Of a stretch of 64,000 nucleotides of DNA, positions 25,166 to 37,230 are shown in pieces. This stretch comes from Numida meleagris. Lineage: Eukaryota > Chordata > Aves > Galliformes > Numididae. Position 1 is the first letter of the stretch. Every line of letters begins with the position of its first letter. Below the pieces are notes generated by a model, which was not told where the DNA came from, did no database searches, and worked only from the letters and a program-made list of their open reading frames with translations. The stretch spans positions 3,568,633-3,632,632 of the forward strand of contig NC_034424.1 of NCBI RefSeq assembly GCF_002078875.1, read 5' to 3'. The position numbers and the translations under genes are program-made.

Positions 25166-28100
25166 TTAATTTTCAATTATTTTCTGTCCTCTGTGACAAC
25201 TCTACCTCTGGTAGGCCCCAACGTGTAGGCCCTGCCAGCTGCAGTGAGCCTGAAGCAAATCTGACCAGGAGGAGTGTGACCATGCCAGGAGGGACGCGTT
25301 AGATTTGAGGTCCTAGAGACATCCACCTTCTGGGGGCACTGAGCCCATTCACCTAATTCCAATCAAATGTCAGTAATAAAAGTAAAGATGGCTTGCTGAG
25401 CAGAGAGTGGAGAAGGATTAAAGGCATTTGCTTTAATAAATAGAGATGTTATTATGGAGAGTTAATGTTCTTTGATATAGATCTTGGCAACATTAGAAGA
25501 TGCTAGGTACCATGCCTCATTATCTCTGAGAGGTTAAGGGGTCAGCCTGGGACAAGGGGATGTGATTTATTCACTAACTTTGTCAGAGATACGAGAATAT
25601 GTATGAAATAATAAGACTTGCAGAGACCATTAGTCAAAATCTCCCAGGATCCCAAGGTCTCGCATTGTGCTAGATTCCTTGTCTGTATGCTGCAGGTCAT
25701 GCAAGTGCTTGCCTCCTCTGCTATGTCCCATCTTTCTCTCTTTCACCCTTTTTATATCTGATGTTGTGGCTTTTCTTTGCCCTTCCACTGGCTGATAGGC
25801 AGGTGTTATTCCAAGGGGTTGGTTAATTTGGGAGACAAGGGAGGATTCTTTCATTTGAAAATTTCTCTCCATTTCTTGCCCTCCTTAGGAGCCAGTGGCT
25901 GAGGAGGGAGGTGAAAAGGACAAATGAAAAGATCAGGTGTAATGTGATGAATGTTGAATGGCTCCAGTGTTTGTTAAACCATCGAGGACAGGGGGATGGG
26001 TATATGGAACTCTTCTTTGTATGTGTGAGTGGAGAATCATGCAGGTGCACATCTCAGGGAGGGTTCAGTCCAGGAGCTCTGTTAGCCCAGGATGCTGCTC
26101 GCACAGCAACCTGCAATTGGCAGCGCCCTGTCCTGGGTCCTTCAGAGAACTCCCCTCTGTTCTGTCACTGCCGTGGTATCAGCACATCTGTTGTGAAATT
26201 TTGTGTCATCTGGAGGACTTGCTGATAGAGGAAAGGAAGGACTCAAGGCCGCATTTGGAACGTCACAGGGAAAGTGATAACAGTCAGATCCCTAATACTG
26301 TACACAGTACAGTGCATTGTAATGTACCTCCTGCACTCTGACCCCATGTACTTAGTGATACGTAGGAAGAGAATCCTTACAAGCAGCCACGAGGACGCAG
26401 GCATGCACACAGGTGACTCCTGACATTGTCTGCAGCTGAGCATCTCAGCTGCCAAGTAGAAGTTTCTTTGCCAGACGCTGCTTTCCAGCACAAGTCCCCA
26501 GTATCTTCAAGCACTTGTTAGAAGGGGTTTTCTGATTGCTTTTGGTTATTGTGTCTCTCTGATCTCATTCAGGAGCATTTCAGAGCGTTGCTCTTGTGAA
26601 GCAGGCACTATTCATGCCTTGTGAATGTGATGCAGCAAAGTCACGGGACAAGCAGTAAAGTTAGTGCTGAATGGTAGATGCACAATAGATCAAAGACGAA
26701 TGATGAGGATGGCACTGAAGGCTACGTTTAAGAAAAGGTTGTAGATCAACATCTCTGACCCTAAATTTGTGTTAGAATCATTGATAAGGGACATAAAACT
26801 GTTCTCCTTAGTGAGAACAGCTTTTGGCCAGGAGGAGCAAAATATGGTTTTAACTCCAATGGTTTAGAAAAAGATTAATGAGAAAGGACGTTATAAAGCT
26901 TGTTTCTCTAAGAAAAAGAAGCTTACTTGAGAGCACTGTCTGGCTTTGTGCTTCTCCTGATTATCATTTGAAAGCGACCCATTTGAAAACAAAATCACAG
27001 AAAAATGGAGTCTTAAAAGCTATTGATTTTTACATATTTTCTATAAAGAAACAAGTGGGCAGCAGAGAGAGATCTAAATAAAAGAAGTAATGTATTGATG
27101 GACGGGCTAAGTCTTAGCTCAGACTCAGAAGCTGTAGGAAGGAGAGGAGAAGCCAGTTGTCATCACATCCACTGCTGGGGGACTGCTCACACAACACAGC
27201 TTTCCCTGAAGTGCAGAGAGCTAAGGATGCCCATTAAGGAAACATTCAAATAATCTCCACTTCTGCACTCAGGAGATCCTAGCACAGCACAGGCTCATCA
27301 CAGTCTTTCCTTCTCTGCCTTAGAGCAGGAGCCAAGCACCACCAACAGGAATTAAGCATTTAATTCTCATTTATATTCTATGGGAAATGGGCCCTGGACC
27401 CACGTCATCTGCTTTCAAACCTTCCCATCTTTTCCCACCTCTGCTGCCCTAGGCCTGTCAGTATGTTCTGTTATCCAGAATCAAGATAACAGGTAAAACT
27501 AAAAATAAATTAATTGAAGCATGAGGGAAATGTTCAGAAAGATCTTTGCACCTTTTTATATTATTTTCTATTTTTTCCCTGCTTTTTCTCTACATTTGAG
27601 GAGAAGTATAAAGATGCTGAACAAAAACACGTGAACTTTTCATTTAAAAAACATCATTGTGTGTGATCACATCCCATTCAGTGGTATTTGCCTATCAAAG
27701 GGTGATTCTGAGAAGTTGCTGTCCAGCCTTGTAAAAGTTAACATTCCTTTAGAGCCCACTCTGGGTCTTGAGCCTTATTTATGGTTGCCTTTTTTTAAAA
27801 AAAAAACAACTGTTGTAAGCTGCTGTTTGCAGAGATGCTTTGAATACTTCGGATCTTCAGGAGTTAAGAACTTCTTTTAACACTCAGTTTTTTGTCTGCT
27901 AGTTTATATGTGACGAGCTGGTGCCAAGGACCCAATTACAAATTTTTTTTTTTAATCTCTCTTCCCTCTTTCTTCTCCACCTCCTCCTCCAACCATAATC
28001 AGGGACACCTGGAAACAATAAAGACTTGTTTGTTTGGTTCGTCCTTCTCCCCCTTATTTTTTGTATGTTTGATGTTGAGAAAGCAAGGCTGTTAGAGATC

Positions 28101-29129
28101 CATTAAGCAGTGTTTGTAACGGAAGGGAAGTATTCTATCTGGTTTGAGGAAGATAAGGCACATAAATCGAACTCACCCTACATCTAAACATTTCTGCAAA
28201 TAGCTGCAGAGGAGACAGACGTGCAGTCTCTTTTGCTACGTGCTGAGTGCTCCATCTTGCCACCACTGGAAGCCAGAAGAGCTTGAGGATTGGGATCAGA
28301 AACTTCAGACTAGAGTGATGAGCAGTTTTCCAGGCCGAAAACAGCTGTTTACAACAAGCTTGTTCCTTCACTTAGAGCTGTTTTTCTTATGCATGGAGCA
28401 TCCAGCACTTCCACCGAACCAAGGAGGCCGGTGTGAATGATTGTTTGATGACTGCACCCCCTGGGGGTGAAGCCGGCCCACCAACACCGGCTTTCTCAGC
28501 CTTGGGGATGGAGGCAACACAGTCTGGTCTCTGTTGTGCAATCTGTATGCAGAGCTCTTTTCATGGCTGTGGAAGTGAAGCCAGGTCTCATCCCGGCCAC
28601 ATGTCTTGCCTGCGGGAATACTGGGGCCAGGGAAGCACACAAGGAACGGGAATGCAAGAAGGGAGCAACAGCAGGCTCCTGCTCCACGCAGCCTTTTACT
28701 TTGTTTGTAGCTACCTTGGGGCATGCATGAAACTGGCTTGATGGTGGGATGTCCGTGCTAGTTTCTCTCTGTCACATATTCCAGAAGTTCTGCTAATAGT
28801 GCTGTTCGTGGCTGATAGGGGAGGGCACGTGGAGGGTCTTTCTTGGAAAGCAGCCAGCAGTCCCAGCTCCCCTGGCTTTAAGTGATATGCTTATCTTCCA
28901 GTAGACTTCACGTGAATTAGAAAGACTCTCAGCTGTATCCAGCGCAACTAGAATTGGAATGATTAGTCATGAAAATAGCTTTTTCACTCTTGTTTCAGTG
29001 TCTTGGAAACCCAGGTCAAAAAATTGTCTGCTGTTTCTGAAAGAGTGGGTGAAATGTGTGCAACAGCCCTTGACAGGCAACATCTGCAGGATTCGAGCTC
29101 AGAACTGAATTCCCAGGTAGATAAATCGA

Positions 29130-29310
29130 TCTCCTGGTGAATTATAAATACTCCTTGGATATAATCTGCAGCATAAGGAACTTTGGTCAGCTAACAGGGC
29201 GCAGCTTCTCATTGAGTAATCAAGGATATTTATTTGGGCTGCTGGCAAAATTGCGTAAGTAATATATTGCTATTGTGTGGGTGGCTGTGTTTAACTGTAA
29301 ATTAATTAGA
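29130..29310. promoter_or_regulatory. Candidate conserved noncoding element
   Basis: Contains ATTGCGTAAG (29250-29259), a near match to the C/EBP site ATTGCGCAAT, flanked by TAATATATTG and AAATTAATTAGAG. The block is unique and not ORF-like. Regulatory potential is inferred, not shown. Confidence 0.25.
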
Positions 29311-30704
29311 GACTCCACACCCAATCATCATGGAAAGCAGAGGGGCACCCATGGCACAGCAACGCATTCATTGTGCCCTGCATCCATTACCCTTCTCCTG
29401 CTTCTTGCTGCTGTGAGGATCACCCTTCTGAACATCTGTCTAAAAGTTATTCTTTGCTCCTTTCATGAATACATTCCCTTCTAGACGTTCATGGCCCTAA
29501 GCTGGTCCCCCTGAGTGACAGGCTGAAGCCACGTCATCCCTGGGTCTCCATTTTGCAAAGTGAGATTTGGGAAAGATACTGGGCAGCAGGGAGACGCAAA
29601 GGATTTTAAAGGAATTTGTCAATAGAAACACTGAGAACTTGAAAAGCCAAAGCAGTCCATTAATCTCTTCCCAAAGACAATCTACTACCAATTAGGAGGT
29701 AGATGTAGTGTATCTCCTGGCATGGACACCAGGCTTGGCTGGGGAGATGGAGCTGCCAGCTGGCTACTCCAGGGAGTGACGTGGCACTTGGGAGTCCATT
29801 CCCCTTAGGGTGTAATTTCTTAATGTATTAAGAACAAAAGGCAGAAAATGTTAAAGATTGCTTAAAAAAATGTTGCTAATAACTCCCTGGGGTCAAAGGA
29901 TCTGGAAGCGTGCAGCTAGTTCTGAGTGAGCCCAGACTAAAAGGGTTTTTCCCTTTAATATCTTCAGTCTCTGTGGCTGTGATGTACTGCCTATATTGTA
30001 ACAAAAGCTTCTGACAGTTTTACCCTCTGAATCTTCAGGAACCTGCTGTCCCAGGGGAGCATGCCCTTGCAGAAGGTTTATATTTAATTTGTTTCTCTAC
30101 TTAAACAGAAACTCTTTTTTTGTAGACATTTGCTAGGCAACAACACTGTACTTTTCCACAGAACATTTGTGCTAGGCCTGATAGAAAAACTTTGAAATCC
30201 TGTGAAGAGTTACATTATTCTGCTGTTCCACAGTTCCCATGGCGTAGGTATGCGAAAAATCAAAATTAAATGTTGCATAACATTTTGAAAATGTGGAGCA
30301 AAACTGAGGAAAGTTCCAAGCATCGTGTTCGCAGGAGAGTTTCTCTCGTTTCGTGAACGCGGAATTGATTTTGTGCTTTTATTTTTGATAGTGCATGACA
30401 ATTTTTTGAAAAGGTTTGTACCAAAATTGGGGATGCAGTCTGTGTGTTTATTCTGCACTGCCCTCCAGCTTTCGGTACCAGCTCTAAATTCTCACTCTGC
30501 CGCTTCCAAATCCATGTCATATGGATACGAGCAATTTTCTTCTCACAAGAATTTTGCTTGCTGTTTTAAGATCCATCTCTCTGAACATCATCTCTGTATG
30601 ATGTTGCTGAGCTGAAGACTGGGTGAAGTGGCACAATTTTAAACCAGATCTGTCATTCTGATGCACTTTGGTCTATTTTAATGTTTGCATTAAACCGGGG
30701 TGGG

Positions 30705-30737
30705 TTTTTTTGTTTTTTTTTTTGTTGGTTTTTTTTT
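30705..30737 (+). repeat. Interrupted T-rich tract
   Basis: T runs broken by single or paired G, ending in TTTTTTTTGCAGG. The end resembles a splice acceptor, but no supported exon follows. T-rich simple sequence is the conservative call. Confidence 0.85.
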
Positions 30738-31563
30738 GCAGGATTTAAAGATTAGTCATATCCACCAAAGAAAAGATATCCCTGAGAACCTATGAGTTGG
30801 AGATAAAAAATGCAATACAAAATTTAGGGATTTTTTTTCTTCCAGGATGACTTATATGTGAAGGAAGGAGATAATCTTAGACACCCCCTATGGAGTGCGT
30901 CCTACTAAAAAGTTGTTCCGGACAAGACCTGAAAATCCAGCACATGCTCTTAGTGGGTGCTGGAGGGATGGGTGTGCTTGAAGTGCATCCATCTCAAGAG
31001 CCAGTGGTTTGGGTTCAGGTGTTGTCCTTCTGGTTGGTGGACCAGATCTGCTGCTTCCCATGGGAATCCTAGGCCAGCATGGCAGACTGCTGTTGCCTCT
31101 AAGAGGGACTGAGCAGAGCAGGCACACCACTTCATGTCTCCATTTTCCTGAGCGCTTTGCTCAAAGGTTCATGGTTATGTCGCCCAACAAGGTGCCCTGA
31201 TGCCCAGCAACTTCTCTTCTCCAACATGAAGGTAATTAATGGGCATAATCCATCAAGTAGGAGAGTTGAGGAAATGAGACTGCATAAATGCACCATTATG
31301 ACTCGTGAGCAGCTCAGCTGGCTGTTGACAGGGCTGAGGAGTCTTAATAAGAGGGGTTAAAAAAAAAACCCTTATGAGGAATTAATTTCCTGTCTCCATT
31401 ATGAAGTGCTGGGATGTTCATTTAGCATGCAGTAGGTGGGTGTTAAGATTAGAGCTGTGGAGGAAATGGATATTGGAATGTGCTAAATCTTCCTCAGTGC
31501 CAAAGCAAGAAGTCTCAAGAACATGCTGATGATCCTTCTTCACTGGAACCCACACTAACAGTG

Positions 31564-31625
31564 TTGGGGGTTGGAACTGGATTTTCTTAAGGTGCCTTCC
31601 AACCCAAGCAATCTATGATTTTATG
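31564..31625 (+). mobile_element. CR1 LINE 3' tail, short and diverged
   Basis: About 60 bases match the extreme 3' end of CR1 on the plus strand. They contain GGGGGTTGGAACTGGATT, then CTTAAGGTGCCTTCCAACCC, then a decayed octamer tail (ATCTATGATTTTATG). Substitutions in the tail and loss of the usual GATGATC stretch suggest an older insertion than the one at 36955. Nothing upstream of 31564 looks like CR1, so this copy was heavily truncated on insertion or has been eroded since. Confidence 0.85.
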
Positions 31626-33283
31626 TCTTCCCAGAATCAGGAGGCCAGTTGTTCCCATTAAAACTCATTCTTTCTCTGTTCCAAGCTTAAAAAATAGGCA
31701 TACAGTGTCTGTACCCAGAACAAGAAAGGCACAAATGTTGCTGATGAGAGAACTTAGAAGCTGCCTTTACAAATCCCTCCTTAGCACTTTGGCATTGGCT
31801 TTGTTAGATTAAACGTGTATCTACTTTACACTTCTATTGTATCTGATGCATTTAGCCTTGAATAGGAAAACAGGGAATGTGTGGAAGTCGGAGGAACAAC
31901 ACATCTGCATCCCTGGTGGCTCTGCTAATCTTGTTAGCAGACCAAACACTGATCTGATCGAGTGACCTGAGTCGCAGAGTACCTTAAAAAATCTGACTGT
32001 AGGTCTGTTTTTAAATAGAAAAAGTGTCCTTGTTTTCCTCAGTCAGAAAGAAAACAAGTCTTGGGTCAGCGGATAGGCAAGCGTAGTATTTTAATTTCTT
32101 TCTGGATGCTGGAAGAAATCCAAGCCCACCCAAGTGGGGTGTGAAGACAGGAGAAAAACAGAGCTGCACGCAAAGCTGATCTTTCTGCGGCTTGCCAGCA
32201 CACAGCCTTTCACACCACTGAAATCACACTCTCTTTTTTGAATAAAACAGTATGCAGGGCTCACGCTCTGCGTGAAGACAAGTGTCACCTTCCATGAATA
32301 TGGGGACAGCATTTTCAGGGATTTGGAGAGCGCTCTCAGTTCTAGTTGGCTGGATGCTTTGCACTTAGCAGAATGCCTCCCTCCCTCTTTATTCTAGCAG
32401 TCAGCACTAGTTTCTGCTTTGACTTTTTGGGGGAAGAATTTTGTTCCCAACAACTTTAATGTCCTCCTGTTGATACCTTGGCCTGTCTTGTCTGTTCATA
32501 GTATTCACCCAGTGGGAGGCATCAGCTTTTTAGGGTGAAAGCCCATTGGAGCAGAGCACGTTTGTTCTATGTGCCTTTATGCAGAACCCGGTGCAGCCCC
32601 ACATTGGAGCTGACGCCCCAACAGGAGCATGAATCAAGGATGTTGCCTTCACTTCTGCTGTGGCATCTTGTCGCCATCAGAGCAGAGCCTCACATCTCGT
32701 GCAGTAGCACGTTCACTTGCTTTTGTTCTCCCCTTGCAAAGAGAGACATTGTGTTTGGTGTGATAATGTAACTTAAGGTCATATTTCGCCTTCAGCCATC
32801 AACATGTGCAAATGCTGTATGACTAATGAGGCAGTCTCAAGTGACGATCCTGTGCTGTTTTCCTACAAGCAACTGTGTTGTGTTTGCAATCCCTCCTGAC
32901 AGGTGGTGAAGAGCTATCTTTCCCCTGGGCTTCTGACTGGAGCTGGAAATCCAACAGCAGCGCGGGTTCCTGGCCATCAGGGACTTCTCTCCCCTCCTCT
33001 TCCAAAAATGTGCTAAAAGGAAAATCTGCCCTTAGGTTTGTCTGTCTTGCTTTCAATTTGTTTTCAGTCCCTTTTCGTTTCCTTAGGGGACTCTTTCGCC
33101 GGCTCAGGGAAGCTTTGTTCTTTCTGGGATGTCAGATGGTGGCTCGGCCAATTCACGTGACAGTAAAGAGACAGACAGACAGATGTGGTGAAAATGGGAC
33201 AGCAGTAGGATTAGCGCATAGCCACAGTGCCGAGAGATGAAATAAGGTCGTCTCCCCCCAGCCCTCTCTTTCATGGGCAGAAA

Positions 33284-33370
33284 TGACTCAGCTTGACAAC
33301 ACAGAAAGCTTTCAGACAGGCTAGGTTTAAAAATGATAGATGATAGCATGCAGCTCATCAGTGACTCAGC
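33284..33370 (+). promoter_or_regulatory. Paired AP-1/NF-E2-like sites
   Basis: TGACTCAGC occurs twice, at 33284-33292 and 33362-33370, 78 bases apart, and both copies are followed by TTG. A further TGACTCA lies at 33670-33676. TGACTCAGC is the core of NF-E2/MARE and AP-1 sites. Paired sites are seen in real enhancers, but binding is unproven. Confidence 0.35.
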
Positions 33371-34099
33371 TTGTCAGCGTTCATCACTTGGACTCTGACC
33401 CTTCCTTCTCCCCTCCTAAGCCTGCCAGAGGTTTTCTAGCTATCAGCAGGGTGCCCTCGATCTCTGCCAAGGATTAAATGGACAAATTGACATTATTTTC
33501 AAATATTGAGCATGCTTTTGGAGGCCCAACTTGAACAAAGATACTTTCAGAAAGGTCCTGCTTTTCAGGAAGCATTGGGTGTCTTCTGATCGGAGCCGTC
33601 AGGTCTTGCTAAGGATGTCCAGCTTAAGCATCTTCAAGTAATGCAAGCTAGGTAAAAAACCCTAACTCCTGACTCAGTCTCCTTTGGTCTTACATTTGAA
33701 TTATTATTATTTTTTTTCTCTCTCTTAGTTTTGTCATCTGCTTAGTTACAATACCTCAGGAAAAATACCCTAAGGTTCTGCACAGCACCTTTCAAACAGA
33801 TTCCTGCAGGAGAAATCCCTCCTGGGTCAGACCAACGCTTCTGGTTCATGCACTGACCCAAACAGGCAGGTAGACTTTTGCTTTCTCCCTTTGTAACACA
33901 GTTTGCAAACTTTCTTTCTCAGCCAGCCTTGTATTTCCACAACTCTGCCTCCCTGACATCCATATCCATATTTCTGCTTTGCTGTGAACTAAAGAAAGAA
34001 AATAGAACGGATACGGTTTTGTTTTGATTGGACGCCTGTCCCTCTCTCCTCATCTCTTTATTTTTTCACACGTTGAAGGGGATCCATCAAGATAATTTC

Positions 34100-34460
34100 C
34101 TGTTATTAGGTTTGAAGTGTTTTGAATTTGAAATGCCTTTTTACGTAGACAGAATTGTTGCCTGTAACTTGGAATGCGTTTGCAGTTTCATGTAGTGCCT
34201 GGCAGCCCAAACTGCATTACAGGCAGCTAATCCCAGTTGCTGAGCTCCATTAAAGACTAGATGGTATCTGTTAATACAGCCATCCCGTTTGGGTCATTGT
34301 GCTGATGTAAGGAGCAGAGCTGCCTGGAGAAAGATTAGTATGTGAAGGGACATCTTTATTCTATTTTAAACTGGGAAAGCGTATGAGAGATAGACCAGTC
34401 ATGATTGATTAAAGATATGAAAAGAATTTTATGGGCCTTCTTACGCATTTCGTCTTTCTC
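34100..34460. promoter_or_regulatory. Candidate conserved noncoding element
   Basis: A ~360-base unique block with TGATTGATT (34402-34410, PBX/HOX-like), CAGCTAATCCC, CTGTTATTAGG and other AT-rich words mixed with retained CpGs (GCGTTTGC, TACGCATTTCG). No frame is open across it. It has the look of a deeply conserved enhancer. Confidence 0.28.
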
Positions 34461-34487
34461 ATTCTGTTTGTCATATCTCGGCGCTTG

Positions 34488-34509
34488 ATAAATAAATAAA
34501 TACATAAAT
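34488..34509 (+). repeat. (TAAA)n-like microsatellite
   Basis: Successive TAAA units (ATAAATAAATAAATACATAAA) with one substitution near the end. It sits at the right edge of the conserved-element-like block 34100-34460. Confidence 0.9.
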
Positions 34510-34587
34510 CCAAACCTTGAGGATAATAGCAAAGACAGAGACTCATAGCTGTTCCTTTTAGCTCAGTATTTTTTGTTATAATGGGCT

Positions 34588-34640
34588 AAGGACTGGGAGT
34601 CTCAGAAATCAATTTGCAGCTCTGGCACTGATCTTCTGCG
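34588..34640 (+). mobile_element. Possible MIR 5' fragment
   Basis: GGACTGGGAGTCTCAGAAATC followed by GCAGCTCTGGCACTGAT resembles the MIR segment that runs GACTGGGAGTCAGGAGACC then TCCTGGCTCTGCCACTGAC. The match is short (~50 bases with gaps) and the later MIR modules are missing downstream. I list it only because the two anchors are in the right order and spacing. Confidence 0.3.
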
Positions 34641-36954
34641 CGGTCCGGGCCCACCTTTTCTCCTCACATCGTCTCCCACTATCTTTTCATCAGATCTTTT
34701 TAAAATTAGAAGCATAGTTTGGCAGTGACTTCCTTATCCTTCTGCAGTTCCTGTCGTACTTGCAGTCCAGTCCCAGCTGGCTGCTTTGGGCACAACCCAA
34801 GTAATCTCCAGTTCCCCGCCTACTGGATTCCAGAGCCACGTGCCATTTTGCCCAGTAAATACTGATACCTCATTTCCTGCTAGTGGCTATTCAGGGGCCT
34901 TATCTTATGCCTTCAATCTTCTTATCTTCCTTCTCCTTGCATTATCAGTGATATCCAGAGCTTAAGACCCTCTGTACCTGGAACAGCAGGTTTCCTTCTT
35001 CATCGTTCTTCCATGCGTTGAGTGGTGTCTGTCTGTTCTGCTATAGCTGGTGTTCACAGGACTCCCTTATCTGTGCAGAAGCACAAACCGTGCTGTCCCC
35101 AGCTCTGTATCCAGCTCAACACTGTTGCCACGGCTGCTCACGTCTCAGGTTGTGCTCTGACAGTGCAATGTATTCTTTGGCAAGTTTGGAAAGGAAACAG
35201 TCTTTAAAAAAAGAAAAAAAAAAATCACATTAAGCATGGCATGTGTTTCATGCTCGTTTAGCATCTTATCCTTCTGCAGAGTGTTGTAATTCCCCTGGCT
35301 GCTTTTGAATTTCGTGTCACACTTTTAAATGTGGTTGGGTACATGCTCTACATGCTCTGTCAGTAGAGTTCTGCCAATAACCTTAGTGCATGCAGTGCTG
35401 GGAAAGCAAGCACCAGCTCCGCTGCCTTGTGTGCTCGAGAGTGTGGATGTCACAAGTGCAGATGTGTTCTGCATAGGAAGAAACTGTCTTCCTGCTGCTG
35501 CAGCTGTGCCAGCCCCTCTTTTCAACAAGGCGGGATTTTTATTAACTGGGGTATTCACCTGCAGTGCTGTCTTGAGAAATAAATAACAGTAGGAAACGCC
35601 GACAAAAGGATGCTTGAGTGTATTGTGCTGAATTAAGTTGTAAGGCAAATGAATCAAAGTTACTTGCCGCGGTCTTAAACGTTCTTAGCATGAATTAAAT
35701 CAAATTATCTTGAACTTGAATGAAGTTTGACTTTGAAAGTTCATTCCAAGAAACGTTCAGGAGTGTTTTCTGTAGAGATACAAAAACCTTTGCTGTTCTT
35801 AAACCAGGACTAATTTTAACAATTGCATTTTTACTAGAAAATAGGAGAATTCATTGTGGCAGAAACTTTGAAATACTTGAATTAATGATGAGTTGTAGTT
35901 GACAGCTGGGACCACTAGCAAGGATCTCCAGGAAATGGTGGGAAGGCAAGGACTAAAAAGTGCTTAATGAAGTGAAAGTTGAGGGTAACACGGATCTGGT
36001 AGAAAAGTAATTATGTTTATTGACCTTCACCTCCTCCTAAAAAAAGTGTGCTACTTCCGACTGCTCTCTAACAGCAGTCTCAGTCGGTCTCTATTCCCAA
36101 GCATGTTCACCATTTATAAATGTTCCCAATGTGCCAACATGTTGTCTATAATTATCTATTATCTTGGTTGAACAGATGTGAAGGAAGCCAGATTCAGCTC
36201 CTCCCTTGTACTTAAGTGTACGTTCAATCTGAAGGCGAGGTAAAGCTAGATTTCTGAGAAGTCTTTCATATATGCATTGGTTCTTTAAACCAAGAAACAA
36301 CAACCAGATCTGATTTGCCAAGAAAGGCAGCAGATATGATTCCAAAGAGAGAGGAAATGGATTTTTAAACTGTGAAGTTTTCATTTAACGATATCCATTC
36401 TTCAGGGCGACATCACAGCTGCAGATGCAGTTTAGATGCTTTGAGGTGTTTGCAGAGATTAATTAGCAGCCTAAATGGGAACTGAACTCCGATGAAAACC
36501 TGGCCCTTGTGGGCACTGAGCCTCGGGCTGGATATGCTTTTGAAAAATCTCACTCCTGAGGACTCGGGGGATGCACTTTCCTGACCTGAGCTCATGCATT
36601 AGGGAAAAAGCTCAGAGTTATTTCAGTACTTGCAGGAGTTCAAGCTCATTCCTCAAAGCGAACAACCTAACGCTTTCCTAGTTGTGTACAAAGTGGCTGA
36701 ACTAAAATCCCCAGAGAGTTCCCTTTTTGGAGAAAGTTCATATGAGGTAAGAAGTCCAGATAGCTAGCAGAGTGCCTGGGTAGAGGTGTGTATTTTCATG
36801 AGTATAACTGTGTGATGGGAGCCCGAGCTGCTTCACCTTTGCTTTCCTGATGTTCTCCGTCCCCGTGGGCTCCTGCCCTGCCCGTCTCCCCACCCTGCTC
36901 GGCTGCTTCCTTTCCTTCACCCAGCCCTGCTTTTGGGATGCCTGCTGCCTTCCT

Positions 36955-37157
36955 TGTTCACGAGGGTGGATAGCGATGGGACAAGGCCGAATGGTTTTAA
37001 ACTGAGACAGGGAAGATGTAGGTTAGATATTAGGAGGAAGTTTTTCACACAGAGGGTGGTGATGCACTGGAACAGGTTGCCCAGGGAGGTTGTGGATGCC
37101 CCGTCCCTGGAGGTATTCAAGGCCAGGCTGGACGTGGCTCTGGGCAGCCTGGTCTAG
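36955..37157 (+). pseudogene. CR1 ORF2 C-terminal fragment
   Basis: An open frame covers about the last 65 codons of CR1 ORF2, downstream of the reverse transcriptase domain. It includes the recognisable stretch RRKFFTQRVVMHWNRLPREV and then the tail ending in DVALGSLV before the stop. The first in-frame ATG upstream (36933) lies in flanking DNA, so it is not a real start. No catalytic residues of the endonuclease or reverse transcriptase remain. The fragment is a dead remnant rather than a gene, and its frame is open because the copy is fairly young or by chance. Confidence 0.85.
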
Positions 37158-37230
37158 TGGGGGGGGGGGTTTGAGACTAGATGATCTTTGAGGCCCTTTT
37201 CAACCCAGGCCATTCTATGATTCTATGATT
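36955..37230 (+). mobile_element. CR1 LINE, 5'-truncated 3' end with ORF2 C-terminal remnant
   Basis: This is the 3' end of a chicken repeat 1 (CR1) non-LTR retrotransposon. It begins within the region that encodes the end of ORF2, keeps that frame open to a TAG at 37155-37157, and runs through the short 3' UTR to two tandem ATTCTATG units at 37212-37228. CR1 elements have this octamer tail instead of poly-A, and most avian copies are truncated at the 5' end, as here. Compared with the CR1 3' UTR as I recall it, about 20 bases are missing after CTAGTGG and are replaced by an 11-G run (37159-37169). Little decay is visible by eye, so this is the youngest-looking CR1 copy in the window. It cannot move: the endonuclease and nearly all of the reverse transcriptase are absent. 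Confidence 0.95.

Larger units (their letters stand above)
24314..30704. other. Unique noncoding DNA
   Basis: Only a 13-A tract (25153-25165), a CTC-rich pyrimidine stretch near 27955-27993 and the candidate element 29130-29310 stand out. No repeat family or exon was recognised. Confidence 0.7.
31626..36954. other. Unique noncoding DNA between CR1 fragments
   Basis: Holds the TGACTCA cluster (33284-33676), a short ACAG tetranucleotide run (33170-33183), an ATT trinucleotide/T stretch near 33702-33720 and the candidate element 34100-34460. No coding exon was seen. Confidence 0.7.

Noticed and set aside
26295..26315. ACTGTA-CACAG-TACAGT hairpin
   Set aside because: A 6-bp stem is too small for a microRNA or structural RNA, and no longer pairing surrounds it.
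30729..30742. TTTTTTTTGCAGG, a splice-acceptor-like end
   Set aside because: No coding exon or conserved block follows; T-rich tracts produce such sites by chance.
33815..33845. CTGGGTCAGACCAA word shared with old reptilian CR1 elements
   Set aside because: Too short and unsupported by flanking modules.
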